DNA of 64,000 bases from Brachyspira intermedia PWS/A. GTDB lineage: Bacteria; Spirochaetota; Brachyspiria; Brachyspirales; Brachyspiraceae. The stretch is taken from contig NC_017243.1 of the NCBI RefSeq assembly GCF_000223215.1, positions 2,542,001 to 2,606,000 on the forward strand, read 5' to 3'. Below are positions 25,798-34,002 of this stretch, piece by piece (position 1 is the stretch's first letter; each line of letters begins with the position of its first letter). Under the pieces are notes generated by a model that was given only the letters and a program-made list of their open reading frames with translations, was not told where the DNA came from and did not search any database. A program made the position numbers and the translations under genes.

Positions 25798-26628
25798 TTA
25801 AAACTGCATTTGCTGTTTTTTATCATATGAAATAGTATGAGATGTTTTTATTCCATCATTCCAGCTAGTTCCGAAACCTAAATTTTTATATTCCTGCAGC
25901 TCTTCTATTTTATTTTTTAAACTTGATACTGCTTCTGAAGCTGGAAATTGAACAGGTGGTATACCTGCTGGATATTCTTTAGTAGCTGTAACATCAATTC
26001 CTGCTGTATTAAATGTGATGTTAGAAAAATCATAATCAGCTATGCTAGATATACCTGAACTATATGCTAATGTTACTTTTCTAAGTGCTTTTATCATATT
26101 TTCCACTTCTGTTTTAGTAATTACTTTCAAAGGTATAATTCTCACTTTTATATCAACAGTATCTTCCTTATTTTCTGTAACTTCTGCAGATGTAGCTGTA
26201 AATGTAAGTGTTAATGTATACTCTATTTCTTTTCCTTTTGTTTCTCTTGAAAGACTGCTAAGACCAGAGCTGGATAAAGATATTGTAGCTTCAGTACCGC
26301 CATTTGCAGTAGTTATATTAAAATCAGAAGAACTTAAAGTTGTAGTTCCTCCTGTAACTTTAGTTATTGATACTGTACAATTTGCTGATGAAGGACTTAT
26401 ATTAAATTTGAATTTTGCTCTATCTATTTCTGAACTAACTTCATTACCTGTATCTGCTTCTATAATATTATAATCTGGCTGAGTATAGTCTATTTCTTCA
26501 AAAACTGATAAACTTGTACTTGTAGTATCATCTCCAGGATAATAAGTACTGTTATTTTTACCTCCGCAGCTCACTGCAAATATTACTGCTGTTAAGCATA
26601 AAATAAATTTGAATAATTGTTTTTTCAT
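25798..26628 (-). CDS. Beta-rich lipoprotein, C-terminus probably cut by a frameshift
   Basis: A 276-residue predicted lipoprotein as read. It has the signal MKKQLFKFILCLTAVIFAVS with lipobox Cys21 (AVSCGG), then a Thr/Ser-rich stretch and a cadherin/Ig-like, strand-rich region (KFKFNISPSSANCTVSITKV; EYTLTLTFTATSAEV). The frame ends just after SYDKKQQMQF at a run of six A (25816-25821 on the plus strand as T). Adding one A would continue it for about 40 more residues (KKTANAVLTFTLTKGYALN ... NWKQSLLN) to a TAA at 25679, right before a terminator. The short form is therefore probably a truncated product. The function is unknown; an outer envelope location is expected. A similar lipoprotein lies at 32.8-33.8 kb. 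Confidence 0.72.
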   Translation of the reverse strand: MKKQLFKFILCLTAVIFAVSCGGKNNSTYYPGDDTTSTSLSVFEEIDYTQPDYNIIEADTGNEVSSEIDRAKFKFNISPSSANCTVSITKVTGGTTTLSSSDFNITTANGGTEATISLSSSGLSSLSRETKGKEIEYTLTLTFTATSAEVTENKEDTVDIKVRIIPLKVITKTEVENMIKALRKVTLAYSSGISSIADYDFSNITFNTAGIDVTATKEYPAGIPPVQFPASEAVSSLKNKIEELQEYKNLGFGTSWNDGIKTSHTISYDKKQQMQF

Positions 26629-26777
26629 TTTAGTTGCTCCTTAAATATTTTTTATTTATAACAATTAAAGATTTTTTTAATCTTTAATAAGTTATTTAAA
26701 TTAATTTTTTATATATGCTATTTGTTTTTAGTATTTATTCAATCTCATTAATCAATAAAGTATGCACCTGAGTATGG

Positions 26778-27523
26778 TTAGGTATGATTTTTATTCTCGC
26801 TTATAATACTGTAAAACTGTTTAGAGAATTTTTTCCTGTCAAAAGAATTATTATCATAAGAATTATACAAACTTAAAAGTATTAAAGATAATAATAATAT
26901 GCTTGATTCATCAGTATTTAAATTGCTCTTTTTATAATCATTTAATATAGTGTTTAAATATTTATCATTAAAAGTTTCTTTAAAATCATCATCATTAATA
27001 TTAAATATTTTTTCACTTCGGTGCATATAGAACTTACAAGATCATCTTCTATATGTTTTATGTTTTTTATAATATCTTTCATCTTCATAAATAACTCTTT
27101 ATTTTTTATTATTTTTGATAGGAAAAGTATTTCAAAAGATTTATTTTCAAAAATTATCTTTTCTATCTCTCTTATCTCAAGCCCGTAGGATTTTAGCTTT
27201 ACTATCTCTTTTACAATATCAAGATGCTCCATTATGTAATATCTGCTTTCTGTTCTGATCATTCCTCTTTCAACTCTATATGCAGGAAGAAGCTCTTTAT
27301 TATCCCATTCTCTTAATAAATTAATGCTCATATTCTTTATACTGTTTTTTTTCAAGAGATTTAAAAATTCACCTATGGACATTAATCTTTTTTTGCTTTT
27401 CAAAATAAATGAATATTTTGGCAAGTAATATTTTTTATTTTTTATAAAATAATATAAATCAAAATTGTTTATGTCTCTTTTAGCATTTATATCTATATTG
27501 TTGTTTTCATCTCTTTTAGCCAT
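26778..27523 (-). pseudogene. MerR-like DNA-binding protein, frame broken
   Basis: Two overlapping frames form one gene of about 248 codons. The first (ATG at 27523) contains a MerR-type helix-turn-helix: LREWDNKELLPAYRVERG, SRYYIMEHLDIVKEIVKLKS and GLEIREIEKIIF. At a run of six A (27008-27013) the frame slips. One more A would join CTEVKK to IFNINDDDFKETFNDKYLN and carry on to the stop at 26778. The C-terminal part is helical, as expected for an effector or dimerisation domain. Upstream, the 93-aa gene 27541-27822 could also be joined in frame by one extra T. The sequence is very AT-rich. Its effector is unknown, and it may be out of frame only in this isolate or assembly. Confidence 0.55.
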
Positions 27524-27540
27524 TGCATTTACCTTATTTA

Positions 27541-27822
27541 TTAAAAAGTTATAATCATAGAGCCATTAGCTGTTTTTTTATTTAATCTGTACTTGTATCC
27601 GAAATCTCGATATTTTTTAGCTTGTCTTAAAACAACATATTTCAAAACAGGTATTTTATTTTCACTATGAAGCCCTCTGCCAAATACCACCTCCATATTA
27701 ATGCTTAAACTATCTCTAAATACTATTTTTAATATGTATAGTATCTTTAATAAATTTCTGAGATAATCTTTCACTTCTTTTGCTCTTTTTCTATGTAAGT
27801 CAATAAATAAGTAAATGTTCAT
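27541..27822 (-). CDS. Small basic protein, 93 aa, upstream of the MerR-like gene
   Basis: A 93-residue, Lys/Arg-rich protein that I cannot assign. It starts MNIYLFIDLHRKRAKEVKDY after a strong SD (AAGGAGATTGTATA). The middle is predicted beta-rich (INMEVVFGRG, KIPVLKYVVLRQAKKY). It ends GSMIITF at TAA, 18 bases before the MerR-like ATG. One added T in the preceding T run would carry the frame on as ITFLINKVNAMAKRDENNN into the MerR-like protein. This may therefore be the N-terminal domain of a longer regulator instead of a separate protein. As a free-standing gene it is the first of a short operon with the MerR-like gene. Confidence 0.55.
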   Translation of the reverse strand: MNIYLFIDLHRKRAKEVKDYLRNLLKILYILKIVFRDSLSINMEVVFGRGLHSENKIPVLKYVVLRQAKKYRDFGYKYRLNKKTANGSMIITF

Positions 27823-27918
27823 TATACAATCTCCTTAAATATTATTATTAAATTTTTTAATACCTCGTTATCATTAGATACCAACTTTTTATAATACCTT
27901 TCATTAATTTTAATTGTT

Positions 27919-27956
27919 CAAGCCGCCCCAAACTAATAAATAATTTGAAGCGGCCA
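27919..27956 (-). terminator. Hairpin downstream of the 42-aa gene
   Basis: The arms GCCGCTTCAAA and TTTGGGGCGGC (with two G-T pairs) around TTATTTATTAG form a strong stem 20-60 bases after the 42-aa gene. There is no long U tract, so termination is probable but not certain. Confidence 0.5.
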
Positions 27957-27975
27957 GAAGAAATAATTTTATTTA

Positions 27976-28104
27976 TTATTTCTTCTGATTAGGGTTCAAC
28001 TGTTTGCCTCTATTACCTTGATTCTTGTCATAGGTAATGTTTGTTCCAGATGTACCTTTGTTTGGATTTGAAATATCCGCATTGTGATTAGGTTTTTTGC
28101 TCAT
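27976..28104 (-). CDS. Asn/Gly-rich small protein, 42 aa
   Basis: A short gene with excellent translation signals: AAAGGAGG lies seven bases before the ATG at 28104. The 42 residues begin MSKKPNHNADISNPNKG and continue TSGTNITYDKNQGNRGKQLN, then PNQKK and TAA at 27976-27978. The composition (Asn, Gly, Lys, Gln, no long hydrophobic stretch) points to a disordered cytoplasmic peptide. From memory it resembles a widespread family of short Asn/Gly-rich proteins with a conserved KGTSGTN...GNRGKQ.NPNQ core, sometimes misannotated; I could not check this. Its leader of about 100 bases holds a perfect hairpin (GTTAGAT/ATCTAAC, about 28133-28158). A strong stem-loop follows the gene. Confidence 0.7.
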   Translation of the reverse strand: MSKKPNHNADISNPNKGTSGTNITYDKNQGNRGKQLNPNQKK

Positions 28105-28246
28105 ATTGAGCCTCCTTTATAAAAATGATATTTAGTTAGATATGTGTTTTTTATCTAACCATAGTTATATATTAGGCTCTTTATATGTTTTTATCATTTG
28201 ACATATTCGTGTGGAGGTCAATCGAGAATTTTTTTTTTGATTTTTT

Positions 28247-30188
28247 TTAAATATTTTTTATAGGAATTTCTATTGATTTGTATATATTATAGAAGTTATT
28301 AATTTTTTTTATTATATCTTCTGTATTATCATAGCTTAATTTATATTCTTCTTCTAAAAAGAAATAAAATAATTTATATCTATCATATATAATTTTACTT
28401 TCTTTTATTGATTCTATTTCTTTCATTATTAATTGATATATTTCAAAGTCTTTTATATTTTCTTCTATATTTATGAATTTTTCATCATCTTGAATTAAAT
28501 CACAAATATAATTTATTAATTCTTCCAACTTAAAACAATTATATTTTTTATACTCTTCATAATCAATAATATTAATAAAGTATAAATTATTAAGCATTAT
28601 ATTAAATTTTTTAATATCATTTTTTATTTTTTTAAACTCTTCTTTATAGGTAATTTCTAAATTTAATATTATACTATCTGGATTTTTTCTATCTCTTCTT
28701 TTATTTCTATTCTAGTTTTTATATAATCTTTTTCATCTCTATGATAGCCTACAATATTGTATGCAATACGCATCAATATAAACTTATAATAATAAATATA
28801 TATTTCTTTATAATCATATATTAAATATTTTTTAATTATTTTTTCTTCATCTTGATAATAGTAAATGTTATAGTTAATGATACCATAATCTTTTATATTA
28901 TACTTTTTAGCTGTTTCATTATTTGAATAATATTTATAGAATCTATAAATATTATGATTTCTAAGTGTATTATATTTATAAATGTAAAGAGCTATTATTT
29001 TTTTATATTCTTCTTCATTTATAATTTTTTTATCAGTAAATAAATAGCCTATAAAATATTGTAAGTAATGAAAAACACTGTCATAGTATAAAATGCCTTT
29101 TTGTAATTCTTCATTTTCCTCCATATTATAGTTTTTATTATCTCTTATTAAATCAAGTATTCTATCATACAAATAAAATATGCTATTCTCTAAGTCTTTT
29201 ATTTTTATAGTTTCAAAATTATTAAGTATATTTTTTATATCTATTTTTTTATTTCTTTTTGTCTTTCTTTATTATCGCTTATATTTAAAATAATTTCTTT
29301 TATATATTTTTCACTTTCAATAGTATATATATTTGATTTTAGTATCTTATCAAAATTAAATATTTCTTTTGCTATATCTTCGGCATCATATAAATAGCTT
29401 ATATTTCTAATAAATACAAACTCTGTACTTTTTATATCTTTGTATATTCTTAATACTTCATCTAAAACTATTAAACTTTCTAATGTATAATATCTAGTAT
29501 CTTTTTGTTTATCTTCTTTATACAATCTATATGAAGGAAGAATTGAAACAGTTTTTTTATTGTTATCAAAATATTCCTGCATAACTTTTTTTAATCTTTC
29601 AATTTCTCTCTCTTTGATTATAAGTTCAAAATTCTTATTTTTTATATCTACTAAAATATCTTTATAATTTCTTTCTTTATTAAAAAATGGGAAATTTTCA
29701 TATATTAATTTATAAGGGCTTATTATTTTATTAATTATTTCATATATATAGATATTGCTAAATTGTTCATAAGATTTCAAATTATTGTATAATTCTAAAA
29801 ACACACCTATTTCAAAAAAACAAATTTTATTTTCATCTAAAAATAAATAAATATCATCTGTATAATCAGGCACCCCTTCTTTATAGTTTAATCTTTTATC
29901 AAACTCTATTTCTATATATTTATATTTTCCTTTTTCTAATTGTGCAGGCTTTCCTGAATTGATTGATACTAATAATACTTTTATATCATTATTTCTTTTT
30001 TTAAGTGCATTGATTTTATTTACTATATTTTTTAGTGAGTGAAGAATATAATAATCATCATAGCATTTATTTATAGTACTTTCATATGAATCATATTTTG
30101 AAGATGTATTGTATTTTTCAATTATGTATCTTCTATCATTATTTTTTATATTGAATTGTTTTGCCTTACTATTTTTATTTGAAGCCAT
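28247..30188 (-). pseudogene. Large AT-rich protein with MerR-like segment, broken by two one-base frame slips
   Basis: Three consecutive frames (from 30188, about 29240 and about 28690) join into one protein of about 647 residues if one A is added at each of two runs. The first is the A7 at 29244-29250, giving KEIKK-IDIKNILNNFE. The second is the A6 at 28683-28688, giving EIEK-NPDSIILNLE. Neither downstream piece has a proper start or SD of its own (the middle piece has only a TTG), which supports one gene. The first third contains ILPSYRLYKEDKQKDTRYYT, LESLIVLDEVLRIYKD, a degenerate MerR-like helix-turn-helix matching the neighbour at 26.8-27.5 kb. The rest is Lys/Ile/Tyr/Asn-rich and helical. 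The function is unknown. Extreme AT content suggests accessory DNA. Confidence 0.55.
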
Positions 30189-30271
30189 TATGAAACCTAA
30201 AACATTTTTATTATTTTGATTTTATATTATAAATATCATTTCATCAATTAAATTTAATTTTAAAAAATAAA

Positions 30272-30300
30272 AAAGGGAGCCTTTTAAAGCCCCCTTAATA
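30272..30300 (-). terminator. Terminator after lipoprotein 30318-30806
   Basis: The arms AAGGGGGC and GCTCCCTT around TTTAAAAG, followed on the minus strand by TTTTTTATTTTTT. Confidence 0.75.
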
Positions 30301-30317
30301 ATTTTTATATATAAATT

Positions 30318-30806
30318 TTACTGTACTTTTCTAACAAAAACACCTTTAATTATTGTACCAGCATTATTTTCCTCAACACTATAACTCACATTTACTATAG
30401 AAGAAAATGTTCCGTTGCCATTATTTCTTTCTTCAAAAGTCATATTAAGTATATGTTTTTTCAATACTGCATTATTGTTATTAGGATCTGTTTCATTATA
30501 TGTAGCTATATAAGAATTTACAACTTTTAATATTGAACTTGAAGGATAATTAAATGTTCTATTAGATTTTCTAAAATAAAAATCCATAGAACCATCTTCC
30601 TTTATTGTAATATAAGAACCTATAAAATCAAAATTACTTACATCTGGAGTTTCATCAACATACCAAGTACCAACATAAGTACTGTCTATTCCTGTAATTA
30701 TTTCTGTAATTGGTCCTGTAACTTCTTCAGCCTTTTTAAACATATCACAGCTTACTGTAAATAAAGCTATAAACAATAAAGATATAATTAGTAATTTTCT
30801 TCTCAT
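30318..30806 (-). CDS. Small lipoprotein, 162 aa
   Basis: A 162-residue predicted lipoprotein: MRRKLLIISLLFIALFTVSC gives a classical lipobox with Cys20. The mature part includes an IDSTYVGTWYVDETPDVSNF stretch and then SYITIKEDGSMDFYFRKSNR. This is a pattern seen in calycin-like or lipocalin-like small envelope proteins (opening GTWY, alternating strands). That fold guess is weak. It is monocistronic with its own terminator. An SD (GGAGAT) precedes the ATG at 30806. No partner genes indicate a role. Confidence 0.72.
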   Translation of the reverse strand: MRRKLLIISLLFIALFTVSCDMFKKAEEVTGPITEIITGIDSTYVGTWYVDETPDVSNFDFIGSYITIKEDGSMDFYFRKSNRTFNYPSSSILKVVNSYIATYNETDPNNNNAVLKKHILNMTFEERNNGNGTFSSIVNVSYSVEENNAGTIIKGVFVRKVQ

Positions 30807-30915
30807 ATTTATCTCCGTTTTCTTAATAATTTCATATTATTTGTAAATTTATTTTTTGTCAATAGTAAAATTCAATTTATTAAGCATAGTTTTTAGTATA
30901 TAAAATTGATTAATA

Positions 30916-30943
30916 TTGATTTTATGTAAAATGATTATATAAT
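30916..30943 (+). promoter_or_regulatory. Promoter of pnuC-nadR
   Basis: TTGATT (30916-30921), a 16-base spacer and a perfect TATAAT (30938-30943), 32 bases upstream of the pnuC ATG. Confidence 0.6.
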
Positions 30944-30975
30944 TAGCAGAAAATTATTTAAATGATAAAATCATA

Positions 30976-31662
30976 ATGAAAAATTTTATAAAAAATGAAC
31001 TTCAAAATTGGAAAGCAGCAGAAATTATATGGATTATAATTGCAAGTGGTATAATATTATCGCTTTCTATATATTGGAAAGAAAATATTATTGGTATAGT
31101 ATCATCAATAAGCGGTATATTATGCGTCATTCTCACAGGTAAAGGAAAATTATCTTCATATATATTTGGAATGGTTAATACTGTTCTTTATTCTATTATA
31201 GCTTTTAATGCTAAATATTACGGAGAGTTTATGCTAAATGTCTTCTATTATATACCTATGAATATAGTAGGTTTTATATTATGGAGCAGAAATATCAACA
31301 ATGAAAGCAAAGAAGTAATAAAAACAAAATTAGATAATAAATATAAAATTATAATATTCGCTTTATCTTTTATATCAATATTTATTTATGGACTTATATT
31401 AAAAAAATTAGGAGGCTCTCTTCCTTTTGTTGATAGTGCAAGTACAGTTTTTGCTGTAACTGCTCAAATTCTATGTGTAAAAAGATGCACCGAACAATGG
31501 ATAATGTGGATACTTGTAAACATTCTAAATATTTCTATATGGTATATTAATTTCTCAAGCGGGGGTGATAATATAGCAACTTTGCTTATGTGGAGCGTTT
31601 ATTTAATTAATGCAATATTTATGTTTATTAAATGGTATAGAGAAGCCAATTTACAAAAATAA
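30976..31662 (+). CDS. pnuC: Nicotinamide riboside transporter PnuC
   Basis: A 228-residue inner-membrane protein with about seven hydrophobic helices. It shows PnuC signatures: ISGILCVILTGKGKLSSYIFG, FNAKYYGEFMLNVFYYIPMN followed by IVGFILW, and a C-terminal WILVNILNISIWY segment. The family imports nicotinamide riboside by facilitated diffusion, trapped by phosphorylation inside. The next gene, 12 bp downstream, is nadR, whose kinase domain performs that trapping step, so the pair is a complete NAD salvage route. It starts at ATG 30976; no strong SD is visible. Confidence 0.93.
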   Translation: MKNFIKNELQNWKAAEIIWIIIASGIILSLSIYWKENIIGIVSSISGILCVILTGKGKLSSYIFGMVNTVLYSIIAFNAKYYGEFMLNVFYYIPMNIVGFILWSRNINNESKEVIKTKLDNKYKIIIFALSFISIFIYGLILKKLGGSLPFVDSASTVFAVTAQILCVKRCTEQWIMWILVNILNISIWYINFSSGGDNIATLLMWSVYLINAIFMFIKWYREANLQK

Positions 31663-31674
31663 TTTGGAGTTTTT

Positions 31675-32679
31675 ATGTATAATGTAGGAATGTATGGAGG
31701 TTCTTTTAATCCTCTTCATCTTGGGCATATAAAATGCATAATAGAAGCTGCTAATCAATGTAAAAAACTTTATATTGTTTTAGCTGTAGGTAATAATAGA
31801 AATGAAATTGATAAAAAAATAAGATACCGCTGGCTTTATCAATTAACAAAGCATATTGGAAATGTTAAGATTATATTCATAGAAGATGATGCCAATACAA
31901 AAGAAGAATATACTGAAGATTTATGGGAAGCAGATTCTATAAAAATAAAAAATGCTATAGGTGAAAAAATTGATGCAGTATTTTGCGGAGATGATTATAA
32001 AAATAAAGATTCTTTTTATACAAGATATTATAAAGAATCAGAATTAATATTTATAGAAAGAAATGAAATAAGCTCTTCAAAAATAAGAGAAAATGTTTAT
32101 AAGTATTGGGATTATTTGCCTAATATAGTAAAGCCTTATTATACAAAAAAAGTTTTACTATTAGGGAGCGAAAGCACAGGAAAATCCACTCTTACAATTA
32201 ATCTTGCAAATTATTATAATACCAACTATATAGAAGAAGCAGGCAGAAAATTATCTGAAAAGTCCGGTACTGATTTGCTTATGCTTTCAGAAGATTTTAC
32301 GGAAATACTTCTTACTCATAAATTAAATGAAATAAAAGCAATAGAAAGCAGCAACAAGATACTATTTGTTGATACTGATGCTATAATCACTAACTTTTAT
32401 ATGCATTTCTTAGAAGATGAAAATATTATAGATAATGAAAGATTAGCAAAGGCTATTATACATATAAACAAATATGATGCTATACTATTTTTAGAACCTG
32501 ATGTTGATTTTGTTCAGGATGGTGACAGAAGCGAAGTAATAAAAAATGACAGAATTAAATACAGCAACAAAATAAAAGATATACTCCATAATTTAAATAT
32601 AAAATATCATTCTATAAATGGAGATTATCAAGAGAGATTTAAAAAGTCTGTTTCCATAATAGATAAATTATTTCTATAA
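31675..32679 (+). CDS. nadR: Bifunctional NMN adenylyltransferase / ribosylnicotinamide kinase
   Basis: A 334-residue cytoplasmic enzyme of NAD salvage. The N-terminal nucleotidyltransferase (about 1-155) has GMYGGSFNPLHLGHI (HxGH) and EISSSKIRENVYKYW (SSTKIR-type). The C-terminal kinase (about 160-334) has the P-loop LLGSESTGKSTL, YIEEAGRKL and FVDTDAIIT (Walker B). It converts nicotinamide riboside to NMN and NMN to NAD. The N-terminal DNA-binding domain of enterobacterial NadR is absent, so it is probably not a repressor. SD GGAG precedes the ATG; it is co-transcribed with pnuC. Confidence 0.94.
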   Translation: MYNVGMYGGSFNPLHLGHIKCIIEAANQCKKLYIVLAVGNNRNEIDKKIRYRWLYQLTKHIGNVKIIFIEDDANTKEEYTEDLWEADSIKIKNAIGEKIDAVFCGDDYKNKDSFYTRYYKESELIFIERNEISSSKIRENVYKYWDYLPNIVKPYYTKKVLLLGSESTGKSTLTINLANYYNTNYIEEAGRKLSEKSGTDLLMLSEDFTEILLTHKLNEIKAIESSNKILFVDTDAIITNFYMHFLEDENIIDNERLAKAIIHINKYDAILFLEPDVDFVQDGDRSEVIKNDRIKYSNKIKDILHNLNIKYHSINGDYQERFKKSVSIIDKLFL

Positions 32680-32718
32680 TTAATATATATAATTTAATGA
32701 TTTATTAAAAATAAAATA

Positions 32719-32753
32719 ACAGTTTGCCTTATAACAAATTAAGACAAACTGCT
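32719..32753 (-). terminator. Terminator between nadR and the lipoprotein gene
   Basis: The arms CAGTTTG and CAAACTG around CCTTATAACAAATTAAGA with T-rich flank on the minus strand (GTTATTTTATTT). It sits between two convergent genes. Confidence 0.65.
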
Positions 32754-32768
32754 ATATAATATTAACAA

Positions 32769-33779
32769 TTATGATTTTCCTGTAATCTGTATATATATAT
32801 CTAATTCATTACTATCATTACAATATTTTTTTGAGGCTTTAACTGTAATCTTTATATTTCCTCTTTGACCTGTTGGGCTTCCAGATTGATGAGGAAGATT
32901 TTCTATAAATACATCAACAGCAGGTTTTTTAATAGTTAAAATAAAACGTCTGTACTCAGTATCACATAATAATGTATAATTTTCTTTTTTTTCTGCTTCA
33001 GTACCTTTCAATATATTTGAAAAATCAACTTCTACAGGCATACTTCCTATAGCATCTACAGGTAAACCTTCAATTCTAAGTACTGAATATGTAATTGTTG
33101 GATCATCTGTTTTAAGTGTACCCAACCTTATTATTTCATCTTCTTCTTTTAATTCTCCTTCTAATGTTGCATATTGTATATAAAGTTGTAATGCTATATT
33201 CTGAAGTCCAACTGCCCCATTCTCTATAGATAAAGTTAATTTTTCAAATTCTACAGTTGAATCAATAGTTGCTCCCAATTTTAATTCTAAAATAATATTT
33301 CCGCTATTATTATTTTTTTTGAATGGTATATATACTTTTACAGATCTTTTACCATCATTTACATTTTGAATACTTACATTATCGCTATCTAATACATATT
33401 CTGATGTCACTGTTGAAGACAATGATAATATTTTGTTTATTACAGCTTCAGCTATAGCATGATGATATAGCCTGTCATTAGCAGAAGGTACTGAAGAAGT
33501 TTCAGTTGTTGCATTTACTGTAACTGTATAATTATTTACTGATGCAGTAGTTTTAGTTTCTTTTGAAAATGTAAATTTCACTTTCTTATTTTCAGTTGAT
33601 GAATTAATATATAAATCTCCTAATGAAGCTACAATTTCATCAATTTTAGATTTATCAATAATATCATTGTTATTATTATTGTTATTTCCATTATTAGGAT
33701 TTGTTGGATTATTACTACAGCTTATCATAAATAATAATACAGCAGAAATAATAATTAGTATGCGAGAATCTTTAAACAT
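32769..33779 (-). CDS. Asn-rich lipoprotein with beta-sandwich-like body, 336 aa
   Basis: A 336-residue predicted lipoprotein. The signal SRILIIISAVLLFMISC gives lipidation at about Cys21. It is followed by SNNPTNPNNGNNNNNNN, an Asn-rich linker encoded by a repetitive ATT/GTT tract that could vary in length. The body is rich in Thr/Ser/Val strands (KKVKFTFSKETKTTASVN; VEFEKLTLSIENGAVGL) without a family I recognise. It resembles in build the frameshifted lipoprotein at 25.8-26.6 kb. It is likely exposed on the envelope. Its upstream neighbour, the VWA gene, is divergent. Confidence 0.72.
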   Translation of the reverse strand: MFKDSRILIIISAVLLFMISCSNNPTNPNNGNNNNNNNDIIDKSKIDEIVASLGDLYINSSTENKKVKFTFSKETKTTASVNNYTVTVNATTETSSVPSANDRLYHHAIAEAVINKILSLSSTVTSEYVLDSDNVSIQNVNDGKRSVKVYIPFKKNNNSGNIILELKLGATIDSTVEFEKLTLSIENGAVGLQNIALQLYIQYATLEGELKEEDEIIRLGTLKTDDPTITYSVLRIEGLPVDAIGSMPVEVDFSNILKGTEAEKKENYTLLCDTEYRRFILTIKKPAVDVFIENLPHQSGSPTGQRGNIKITVKASKKYCNDSNELDIYIQITGKS

Positions 33780-34002
33780 AAATTACTCCAATTTTTTATT
33801 TTTGGTTTCTATATTATACTTTATATTATTAAAATTAATATATTTTTTATAATTTTTTATAAATTTTTCATAATAACAAATTGACATTGAAAATATACAT
33901 ACTTTACTTTTATTTGTATTTTAGTATAATAATTTAGCAAATATTACTTTAATATTGTTTATTATGTTTTAATATAAAAATTATGATTAGGAAAATGTAT
34001 AA

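Noticed and set aside
32769-33779. Frame slip in the Asn-rich lipoprotein
   Set aside because: The Asn tract is repetitive, but the frame is continuous from lipobox to stop.
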